Origin: Plumapathes pennacea
Taxonomy: Eukaryota > Cnidaria > Anthozoa > Antipatharia > Myriopathidae
Length of the DNA: 64,000 nt
Assembly (NCBI GenBank): GCA_964036295.1
Contig: OZ038463.1
Coordinates: forward strand, 22,369,069-22,433,068
Direction: 5' to 3'
A program made the position numbers and the translations under genes. Shown here piece by piece: positions 9,564-21,500 of this stretch (the first letter of the stretch is position 1; each line of letters begins with the position of its first letter). The notes under the pieces are model-generated. The model did not search any database, was not told the origin of the DNA, and saw nothing but the letters and a program-made list of their open reading frames with translations.

Positions 9564-12500
9564 CTGTCAAGAGTCAAAATGAATCCACTCTTTAAATTTC
9601 TAAAATACCAATAGTAGAGAAACGTCTCTCTTAGTGCAAAGATGCGATCACTTAAAATAATGTCCATTCCTGAAGTTCAACAGTTTCTCTTCCCAGTCGC
9701 TCTAAAAAAATTCCAAAAACGTTTTGCAGTGAAAAAAAGGAAATCGGATGATTAAGTGGCAAATGGTATAAACAATAGGTTGGGTGTGATCGTTCGGGTT
9801 AAAGTAGTTTCCAGGAAGACTGTTTTTGGTGATTGACTCCCTGAGCTCAGAATTCATCTTCAAGTGAAGAGGTTTCATCAGACGGCGGTATGTATGTCTC
9901 TGGTCGTTGATATGATTAGTTCGTTTTTCTGTCTTATAGTTGGTCTAGTTGGCTTTGGTCGTTGATGTGATTGGTCCGTTTTGCCGTTTTATAGTTGGTC
10001 GAGTTGACTTTGGTCGTTGATGTGATTGGTTCATTTTGTCGTTTAATGGTTGATCGAGTTGACTTTGGTAGTTGATGTGATTGGTCCGTTTTGTCGTTTT
10101 ATGGTTGGTCAAGTTGACTTTGGTCGTTGATGTGATTGGTCCATTTTGTCGTTTTATGGTTGGTCAAGTTGGCTTGGTTCTGTTTCATTATTGGTCGGTC
10201 GATGTTCTGTTGTCCTTTCAGGGAGTCGAAACGTCAGTCACCAACAACAGTCTTTCTGGAAACTACTCTAATTAACCCGGACAATCAGAACCAACCTATT
10301 GGATAATTATGGTTACCTGGTTACTTAGAACGCAGTTGAAAACAAAGATCAGCATTCCTTGGAGAGAATTTAGAACGGTGAAGATGTACTTGAACGCAAG
10401 GGTGTCTTGGTTGAACGACAGTAACCCGAACACCCATGTGATTCCCAAGAGTGGAAGGATAACGGCAGAGGCCCGGAAACCAGCGCGGATCTTCACAATG
10501 CGACTTTTGTTTTCCATTGCTTTTGTGTTCGCCATTTGTCGCTGAACCAGAACGAATACGACAACATTTACCTGAAAATGAATAGATAAATGGAGGGAGA
10601 TAGTGAGAGCGAGAAACAGGCATACTTAAACAAACTGATGAGCGGACGAACACCGAAAACATACATACAAATCTAGATACGTAGCTGATAGGACATAGAG
10701 AGATAGGAGGGGACAAGTAAGAAGCGAGGGAGCTCTGTGGAGAGAATAAACAAAAAGGGGACCGAAGGAGCTGGTACGTTAGAGGGACGAAGGGTTAAAA
10801 ATCGTAGGGTTGGTAAAAAATTTGTTCCGACGAAGGAAGCGCTTGAAATGTCAGCTTTTAGTTATTTTGCGGCTTCTAGGTTTTTTATACATCGACCCTT
10901 AGTTAATTCATCTGATATGTTGGTAAAATGTTGCTAAGGGGATGATATTTTGAGCAGCAAGTAAGAAGTTATGGGTTAGGAAAGGATGTTATGAAAGTCT
11001 CTCTTGGTTTTTGATAGTTTGATTAGATTGAAGTTGATTGAAACTATTAATTCTCATACATTAGTTTCTTCTTAAAAGGTTAGGAGAATCTGTATTATGA
11101 TGCTGGGAGTAAAAGGCCTGCAATATTTACTGACTATATTTTACCCGTAAAGAGTATCATTTTGTGCTAAATTTACCAAAATAACGACAATTGCAGGAGC
11201 TATGAATGCCCAAATGAGCCCGCTGTCAATGGAGAGCCAGCAGACGTCTTTATTGCCGTAACCCGAGGTTTTGGTAACGCCCAGGGATACTCCGACAACT
11301 ATGGCGGGGAAACCTGAAAAGAAGTCCATGATATTGAAAAGGTTAGATGTCGAGCAAACATGTACAAAACACTTATTGAATATTCGTTATTTTTAAATGT
11401 CAAATAAGCAATGTATTTATTATATTGATTTGTCGTCCAAAATATTTGTGTGGTTACGCCTTTTATTGGTACAACTGACAAGTTTGGCAGCATTGATTGA
11501 TAATATGCTGAAGTCAAAAAGTCAGAAAAATCAAATGATTTGTAAAACTTACCCCAACCGAATGCAATAAAATACTTCAGAACACTTAGAACTTCGGTGG
11601 AGAACACTCTGACCAAGAGAATATAAAGAAGAACTCCTTCACACAGCATCCAAGAGAACATGGCTAACAAAAAGTAGTGAAGCAGTGCGGCAATCACTGT
11701 GCAAGCAACCTGAAATGCAAGCAAATCACGTACTTAGATTACTTACAATACACATATTAATTGCACCTTAAAGAAATACAAAGACGGATAGCCCTACTGC
11801 CATCTTTCTCTCGATTTTGTTATCAAGGTGATGCCTTCTTACTGTAAATACTCAAATAAGCCTCCCCCTCTACAACATAATTTTTTAAAATAAGCCTCCT
11901 CTTTCTGTAATAAGCCCCACCGCACCCCTTCCCCTCCCCCATGGAGGGTCAAATTAGTAGAAAAACAAAACAAATTACCCACATCTAACTTCACATAGTA
12001 TTTTGTTGACCAAGGATACAGTGCCTGTCGTTCTCATCTCACCTCTTTAAACAAGCCCCCCGACCCTCTCTCTCTCTCTCTCTCTCTCCTGGAAGGGGAT
12101 GTTTTAAATAAGCACTCCAGGGGCTTATTAGAGCATTTACGATATATCCTTATTCATTACCTCATAGTCACGTGCCCATTTCTCTCCAATGACCAGCATG
12201 CACGTGATGCCGATCGTAGCACATATGTTTAACAAGACTGTCAGCTGTGGCGTTTTGTAGAACTTCCGAAAGAACAGCATGAATCCTGCGGTGAGAAAAA
12301 CTGCCAAGGCCGAGATGGCACAGCCTACTAAAGATATGATCTCCAGGCCTTCCCGATGTTTTGATGGAACCTAGGACAGAGAAGAGAGGTATGGATGTGG
12401 TATAAAGGGACACTAAAGAATACGTCCTACTGCCGTGCGGTCACCTAATTTTTAGGTCAGCGTTCATTGCATAAAACTGTGGATTCAAGTGCAGATTTTG

Positions 12501-15500
12501 TATTTCAGTGTAATGCTCCTAAAGGCTAGTTCGCACAAGTAAAGCAAACGCAAGGGCAATTCAGTTCTTGAAATTCATTTTTGATGAGCGCTGACCAACG
12601 GAAGTGACGTCAAGAACGTATTTCCGCCGTGTCATATTCTGAGCAGTATACCTCGCTTGCTATGCCTCTTTCTGAGGAGAGCTTGCCTTATTAACTTACC
12701 GGCGTACCATGATGATCCATGAGAGAAGCAAACATTGTCAGGTGATCACATTCACAGGTAGTGACGTCATCGGACTTGCTAGATACCAGTCTACAGCCGC
12801 TGGTTTGCCAAATCTTGGGGAGACCTTTGCGCCAGAACACACAACTCCTCAAGGGTTTGGACTTGGCGTCTGGTAGTTTTACCTAGAAAGTAAAAAAAAA
12901 AAAACAAAACAAATGTAGCTGGGAAAATCGTATAAGAGGAGATTTGCTTTTTTACGTGTTTTTGTCGTTAGCATAAAATCAAATAAGTCGATTAGATACA
13001 AACAAACAGACTTTATAAATCAAAAGAAAACGTGATTACCAAAAATTTGAAAGTATTAATTTGCGCATTTTCTAAGAACAGACTTTATCAAAACTGCAAA
13101 AATTACAAAGATTGTGTGGCTAAGTGGAAACTCTTAATGGAAAACAAATTATACAGGCCTGTCCTGGTGATTTTAAATATCAAAAAATATTAAATTACCT
13201 CTTTTTTTTCCAGAACTGTCCTGACGGGCGACTTCAGCCTATGTTCTGGAGTGGGGCTGACTTTAATAGATACGATTGCGCTACTGGCCGGAACCTTTTT
13301 GGGGATGTCGACACCAGATGCAGCGGGTTTTTCAAATAAAAATATCTCATTGAGCGTAAGATAAACAAAGCTGGCGACAAGGCTGGAGCCGTTGGAATTA
13401 AAGATTTCTGATGGTAAGGATATGTTGTTGTTTTTGTAGATAAATGCCAATCCATCGGTTTTGATCTGTGGTAAAAGACAATGAACGAGTTACACCTAGA
13501 AATTCATAAAGCTAAAAAGACGTAAACTAGAGCACCACCGACACTAACATTCTGTCCTAATATGTTCTTACTGAGGATAAGTAATATGTTTGCTGTGATT
13601 CCTCCAAGGAGTCTCTATTAAATCAGTTTTTCAGTTTCCGGGCAAACTGAGGCGAGGGTTTCTTACTGTTAGGACGCGGGTTACGAAAACATATCTATTA
13701 AGAAACTAACTTGTTTTTATAATCTATTAAACACAAATCGTGAAGATAACTTTGAAAATCCAGGGATAACTTTAATTTTTAACCATTCTTATGATAAATA
13801 GTATGTTTTCTCAGTTACAAAATAGTCGTATTTATTAGTTTATTAGTTATAACTATTATCTATTTATTTATTTTTTCATACATATATATATATATATTTT
13901 TTTTTAATTAATTAATTATTTTTCATTGGTCGGAATTCCTTGGTCCAACTACATTAGTAATATTAAAGATATCCTTAAAGTTAACTTTCAAAAGAAAACT
14001 GATGGTTGATGGAAAACTTCGCACTTATAACCATTATTTCTATTATTTCGATTTTGAAGGTAGTCTGAAGTTTAACATCAGCGGTTACTCTTATTCCATC
14101 TTTTGTTGGAGCTTGACTGGAAAAGTAACCATGCAAGTGGGACTTACCTGGTTTTTCTCTCCAACATTATCCACTCTCATGAATACGTTCCGTTTCTCTA
14201 CAATTGAACAGGTGCTGTTACCCTTCCCACCCAAACTTTCAGCAACTTGCATACCATAGTTGTCCAACGTATTTACTAGAAGGATTGAGGTATTTTTGCC
14301 TTCCTGCAGTGAAAATAGAAAGGGTTACATGTTCCATTCTATTTCACATAACGCGAAGGACGTGCTAAAGCGTGAATATGTGGTGGTTAGGTTCTGATGT
14401 ACAAGAAATCGGGGTAGCGAAATTAAAACGAATTAAATGCCCTGGCTCTTTCTTTTGTGGAGTAGATGACCACTGTACGTAAAACGGCGGTACCATCTTT
14501 GGACTAAAGAACCCCCGGAGCGTAAACGAGCCATGGTAAACAAATAGAGCGCTTTTCGGATGACTGTCGAAAACCAAAGCAATCACATAGCCAAGCAGTG
14601 AGGCCAGCAAAAACACGTCGGTCCACTTTATAGAAGTACGACCAAAACCAAAACCAAGTAATTGCGATTGGTTTTACAAACCAATCAGCAGTGCGAGAAC
14701 ACGCCATCGCTTTCTTGCGTGAGAATATGGCAACCAGGTTCTGCTTTTGCTCTTGATTGGCCAAGAATACTGGTAAACTTGCCGAGGCCAATCGGAAAGC
14801 GTGCCAAACGCGAAACCAAAGCAATCACACGATTACTTTCTACAGTCATACGAAAAATGACGCCTCTATCTATCACTGGCCCTCAGAGGTCCGTGGCTGG
14901 ATGTCGTATTTCAAAACGCTTCTAATAAATGAACTTCCGAACTATAAACCAGAATAATAGTATCTGAACTAGCATATAGCTATGGCAAGCCGAGGGACTA
15001 CCAAACGCTATAAAGCACACTATACTAATTTCATTGGTAACAGAGACGACTTTTTAGTTCGTACATAAAAGTGCTTGAGTGAGGGATGACCGATTGCTTG
15101 GATATTCTTGTGTTCGTTACTCTTACCTTATCCAGGTGGAGCCAAGATTTGATGTTGGATCTTTCTAGCAGATTGCTAGCAGCGAGAAGGAAGTTCTCCT
15201 GACTCTTCGGGTTGCTCAAGCTTCCGCTGCCTCTTCCTGAATTGTATTTCTCCAAGATTGACAGAATGTTAACTGAAATATCCAAATCATTGCTGTCAAT
15301 TTCGCTCGACCTGTTGCGGTCAGTTGTAATATTGCCCAATTTTTCAAGAATGTTTTCAGCGCTTTCATTTGTATGGAAGCCATTCGTCAACGTTTCTGCC
15401 TGAAAAAGACCATCAAGTAATTATATATTTGACTGAGCTCGGTTCTGTGATAATTGAGTTATTCGTATTATTTTTATGGAGGGCAACATAAATGCTATTT

Positions 15501-18500
15501 CTTTTAATTGTTGTTGACCGAAGCATTATCCACAATGTTTTAGTTTACAGAGCACTCTAGCAAAAACACTAAACTTGACATTTTGAAGGCTGCAAATTGT
15601 CCCCATTTAGGTTATCTTATATTTACAGTGTCGATAGCATATATATCACCATACGGTTTACTATATGAAAAAACAACTGTGTTAATCGAAAGATTTAACC
15701 TTATTGTATGAACGGTTTACTTTTTTTGTGAACTTTGTGCGGAGCAACGAGAATATGTTGCAGTAACCTGCAAGCTATTTTTACAGTAAAGCGTAAACGT
15801 AGGAGAGCTGCATGGAAAGAGGTTTGAGAATAATGCACTTGAGTAAAACATTTACAAGTACTCCACACAGCTGCATTTTGTAAGTATACTGTACGACTTA
15901 CCATGTTTCCCAGATTGATGAATTCTTTAGACGTACAGTTGTCAAAAATGGTGTCTCCCCAATTGCTTTCCAAACAATCTCTGGCAGCAGTGCCTAAGAC
16001 CATGAAAAGTTTAATGTTGAAGTGTAGTGTAAAATTAAACCATTTGAATGGGCAAGAATTAACTGTGAAATTAACGAGAAGAGTTAATTTATAACTACTC
16101 AGTCATACTCACTCCCTAAATGATTGCCAAATACACTTTTGAACTTCAGATTTACATACAAATACTCATCATGCGCACAAACAAAAGAAACAAGACTCTC
16201 ACACGAATAAAATAAGAATGAGTGCCGCACTCAAACTAATACACTGATATTAGAGAGACAGCGCAATATACCCTTGGCAGATGCAGGGCATGGCTTGAAG
16301 TCAGTGTTGCCTGGGTCTGTCGAGGACCACTGCACTCCGTCTTTTATCTCTTCAGGACACTGACGGACTTACAAGAAAGTAAAATCATATATTACAAGAC
16401 GAAAACTTATATACTAACGCTTCTTAATATAGTATGGCAAATGGTTTCAACTCAGGAGTGTGAACAGAAGGTTGGCTATGATTGTTCGGGTTAGAGTAGT
16501 CTCCAGGAAGGCTGTTGTTAGTGTCTGACGTTTTGACTCCCTGAGCGGAAGTCATCTTCAAAGTAAAGTGAAGAAGTTTTGTCAGATGGCGGTATTTATG
16601 TCTCTGATATGATTGTTCCGTTTGTTGTCTTATGGTTGGTGGAGTTGGCTCGGTTGTGTTTCGTTATTAGTCAGTTGATGTTCTGTTGTCCTGTCGATTT
16701 GTCTATTGTTCGTTTGGTTGCTTCTGATGTCATCTATCAGTCGTTTGTAAGGTTCAGGTAATTGTTGGCATCTGTTGAGAGGTTTCCGTTCTAAGTTTGT
16801 GTACCAGCTTTTCAGTGTAAGTCGTTGGTAGTAGCCGGCTAGTGCTGTGGCTGATGCATTCCGCAGAGTCCCAGTTAATTTAGTGTTAAGTTTGTCAGTG
16901 GTGTTCAGAAATGTGTGATTTCTGATGTCGCCGTTTCTTGTAGCTCTTTTGTGTTCAACTGACAAAATCGTGCAACTTGACGCGCAACATTGTTGCGTTG
17001 CAAGTTGAAAAGCGTTGTTGCGCGTATTAACACAAAAACTTGTAGCATGACTCCGTTGCAATTACACAAAATTATAGTTGAGAAAATTTGAAGTTGATCA
17101 ATTTTGGAAGTGGAAGGGTCACGGCATACCTTCCCTTCCACAGATAAATTTGTGTTTCCCTTGACATGGCGTGTCATTCCATTTAGAACGATAAAAAGAA
17201 CCGCAATGCTCGTTTTGATTAGCGTTCGCCACTCTGCGTAATGAAGAGCAGATCCATCCACCCAAAGCCAGTTTTTGATATTTTTTGGATCTCTATGAAG
17301 CCCGATCGAGTAACTCGTCTTAGCTGGAGAAGGTCCTATGTTTCGCAGTACGGCATCATACTTTGCTTTTGAGTTAATGATAACCAAATCAGCCCCTGTC
17401 TTCCAACAGGCTTCTCGAGCTGACGTCCAGTTCATCCGCCCTTGCGATGAAAGGCGGAAGTAGAAATTTCCAAAACTATGCCACTTTAAGGATTGTTCTC
17501 CTGTAGACAGACAGACACCAGTCTGGAATTGGTCAATGCAATACTTTGGTCTACGTACTGACTTTATGGACTAATGACCCGAGCCGAAGTCGCGAAGGAA
17601 AGGAGAGATTTGTTTAGCGTATTGAATGGAGGAGCGTTCTTTAAACTGACCTCGTGGCCGCAGTGGGTCCAGAGACGTTTTTGGAAAAAGCCCATAAAGG
17701 ACAGCGAAAGCTTTAAGTTAGCTTTATTTTTCATTAGAAATGGCTGCGAACCAACGCTGATAAACAAATGGATTATGACGTCTGAAGAGTGGGAGCCGAT
17801 AAAATATGAAAAAGAGAAGAAAGCTTTAAAGAGAGCCAGACAACTGCATTTCATCGAAAGGAACTTGGACACGAAAAGAGGAGAATGGTTTTATTTTGAC
17901 TTTCAGCATAAGAAGGTGTTATATCTGAACGGTAGCCCATGTCAATGCTGTAACAATTCGGGCGCAAACTTAACGAGGACACTGCGGGCAGAATGCGCCG
18001 TTGCGAAAGGATAAATGAAGAATGATTTACTCAATTGACCCTTAAATGTTTGTTGTAACAATTTTCTTTTAATAGGTTTATTCGTGCTCAATAAATGTTT
18101 TTGGACGACACATTGCTGTTTGTGCACTGTATTACTAGAGTGCTTTTCGTTGAGAACCAAAAATACACGTGGTGTTTTATTTTAACAATTTTGGTAGTTT
18201 GGCCTTTTAGTAGAACGAGGAATACACTTCTTGTGTGTGCATTTCACCCCGAGTGCTTTTCATTAGAATACAGCAGTATTCTTGCATTTCGCGCATTTGA
18301 ATGAACCAGACTTATTGTGAGCTATTTGGTACCAATCGCCGTAGTGGAGCTTAACAGCGGTCCGTGCGGCAATCAAGCGCTGTTTGGAAGTGTTCATTTG
18401 AAAACCACAGTGAACATCAGTCATTAAGCGTAAAAGATTTGCCCTGTTTAGTCTAACAACATGTACAGCACGGCAGCATATAAATTTTATAGCGCCGTCC

Positions 18501-21500
18501 TTTGCCATTTGCCGCCATCAGTTTGGATGGAACTTCAGCTAAATGGCCGTTGCTTGTGATTCCTTCTATTTTTCATGCCGTGTATTAACTTCTCGGTTCA
18601 TTTCGGTCCGCCGACTACAGGAAAAAGCCCAATGAAGTGATTGCCAGCGTTGTAGTGGAAATATTATACCATCGGACTATCTGACTAACTGATGCGGCAT
18701 CCGAGTTCATCGGATCGTTAATTAACGCACGACAGAACTTTGTTCCTAGCCTTAGTTGCATTTCGCTCTAAATGATTGTCGGACACGGTCGCACTTTGCA
18801 TTCGTCTGTCGGAGTCAGACGGAGGCAGTTTTACCATCGGACAACGTCGGATTATGCATTCGTCTGTCGGAGTCAGATGGAGGCAGTTTTACCATCGGAC
18901 ACGGTCGGACTTTGCATTCGTCTGTCGGAGTCAGACGGAGGAAGTTTTACCATCGGTCACGGTCGGACTATGCATTCGTCCGTCGGAGTCAGACGGAGGC
19001 AGTTTTACCATCGGACACGGTCGGACTTTGCATTCGACTGTCGGAATCAGATGGAGGCAGTTTTACCATCGGACACGGTCGGACTTTGCATTTGTCTGTC
19101 GGAGTCAGACGGAGGCAGTTTTACCATCGGACACGTTCGGACTTTGCATTCGTCTGTCGGAGTCAGGTGGAGGCAGTTCTACCATCGGACACGGTCGGAC
19201 TATACATTCGTCCGTCGGAGTCAGACGGAGGCAGTTTTACCATCGAACACGGTCGGACTATGCATTTGACCGTCGGAGTCAGACGGAGGCAGTTTTACCA
19301 TCGGACACGGTCGGACTATGCATTCGTCCGTCGGAGTCAGATGGAGGCAGTTTTACCATCGGACACGGTCGGACTTTGCATTCGTCTGTCGGAGTCAGAC
19401 GGAGGCAGTTTTACCATCGGACACGGTCGGACTTTGCATTCGTCCGTTGGAGTCAGACGGAGGCAGTTTTACCATCGGACACGGTCGGACTATGCATTCG
19501 TCCGTCGGAGTCAGACGGAGGCAGTTTTACCATCAGACACGGTCGGACTTTGCATTCGTCCCTCGAAGTCAGACGGAGGCAGTTTTACCATCAGACACGG
19601 TCGGACTTTGCATTCGTCCCTCGAAGTCAGACGGAGGCAGTTTTACCATCGGACACGGTCGGACTATGCATTCGTCCGTCGGAGTCAGATGGAGGCAGTT
19701 TTACCATCGGACACACAGTGGTCCGAATTTCGGACAACTTTAGTTAATCCGTTCCTCTAACATCGGGTGTTTTAATCAGAATTTGTAAGATGAGTTACAG
19801 TGGTCCGAATTTCGAGCAAATGTTTGTCAACCCGTTTCTCTAAAATCGGATGTCTTAATCAGAATTTGTAGGATGAGTGGTCCGAATTTCGGACAACTTT
19901 AGTTAATCCGTTCCTCTAAAATGGAGTGTTTTTTAAATCATAATTTGTAAAATGAAATGAAAAGAATTCATAAAATGAGCTATTGCATAGCAATCCTCTA
20001 AAATTTTACATTTTAATCAATATTTGAAAAATAGGTTATAGTAGTCCGAGTTTCGGACACCTTTTGTTGCACTCTTCAAAATTGGCCACTTGTGTTTGTG
20101 AGAATATCGGGCATATACAGTTACAATTTTCTCGAAATAGATCGATTATTTTGGTCAGTTCCTGTAAGGTGTATTATGATGGTTTGAATTTCGACCACAT
20201 TGTCTTAACAGGATCTTCTCAGCAATGTTGAAGAATTTGTGGAAACAGTGGAGCAAAAAAATAGTACACTTATTCAATTTAGACAAAAAAATGAAAATAG
20301 TAAAAACACCATAATTGTGCAGATTGGTATTTCCCTCCGCTGAAACCGGGCATTCCAATGGTTTTGCCCAATCAACGAAAATTATCTTTCCGCAAAAAAA
20401 TAGTAAAATGAAAGATGTTGAAAATTGGGTTTTCATTTGAGGTACAATATCGCCTTTTCCAGAGGAAAAATGACAAAATAGAAAAACTGATTTTAGATTA
20501 GAACGTCCTGCTTATTGGCAAAGAGTTTGAGAGAAAGAATTTCGTTAATCCCAGATTAACCGGACCTAGGACGGGAGAGGACGACAGCAACGTCGGTGAA
20601 AATATATTACTCGTTACAAAAGACAAAAGAAGCACGTGAATATGTGAAATTGACATGATCTCGGGCCACTGTGCTGTCGCGTGTTTTTCAGGTTGTTGTC
20701 AGGACGTGGACGTCATTTTGAGAAATTACGACAGTCCTTCTTAGTAAGGAGACGATGAAGGCAAAAGAACTTCGGCAAAAACGGGACAAATTTGAGCAAC
20801 CTAAGATGTGTGTTCTCTAGCTCTCCACATTGCTCCCTAAGTCTATTGTCTGAGGGAAGAGGAAAAACAGAATAAAAACAACAACAAAAACATCTCCATT
20901 GAACAGCGACAATAAAATAATATTACCTTCCCTACCTGGTAATACTTTGATGTCTAACGTTGCTTTAGCGTAATACACTCCATCGCTGGCGGTGACATTT
21001 AAGTTGTACTGCTGTAGTTCGAGACTTGCATTAACCGCAACGTTTCCGCTTGTTTTATTTATGTTGAAACGTCCACCATTTCCTTCGAACTCGTAAACGA
21101 TTTCAGCATTTGCTCCAATATCGTCATCCTCAGCAGACACTTGTATCACAAAAGCACCGACTGCTGCATTCGCCATTATACTGCCACTGTAGTGTTTATG
21201 AGAGAAGATTGGAGGGTTGTCATTAATATCCAACATTATAACGGACAAATTTGCAAACGTGGAGTGCTCTCCATTGCTGGCTTTGACAACCAAATCGAAG
21301 CTGTCGTTCGTTTCTCTGTCCAAACTTCTACTGACTGTAACGATCCCAGTTGTTCCATTTATGCTAAAATGTCGGGAAAATCCTTCAAACGAGTAAACGA
21401 CTTCAGTATTTGCTCCAATATCTTTGTCCCTTACAGACACTTGTAACACAAAAGCACCCACTGTCGCATTTTCCATTATACTGCCATTGTAGTGTTTCTG

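Noticed and set aside
12168..12413. The 81-codon minus-strand ORF over the TM1-TM2 exon
   Set aside because: It is in the wrong frame; the coding frame is shown by the TM1/TM2 pattern and flanking exon phases.
18778..19715. Possible CRISPR-like array
   Set aside because: The repeats are contiguous, without unique spacers, and the DNA is eukaryotic.
18756..19760. Three overlapping long plus-strand ORFs of up to 334 codons
   Set aside because: All are translations of the same 58-bp minisatellite in different frames.
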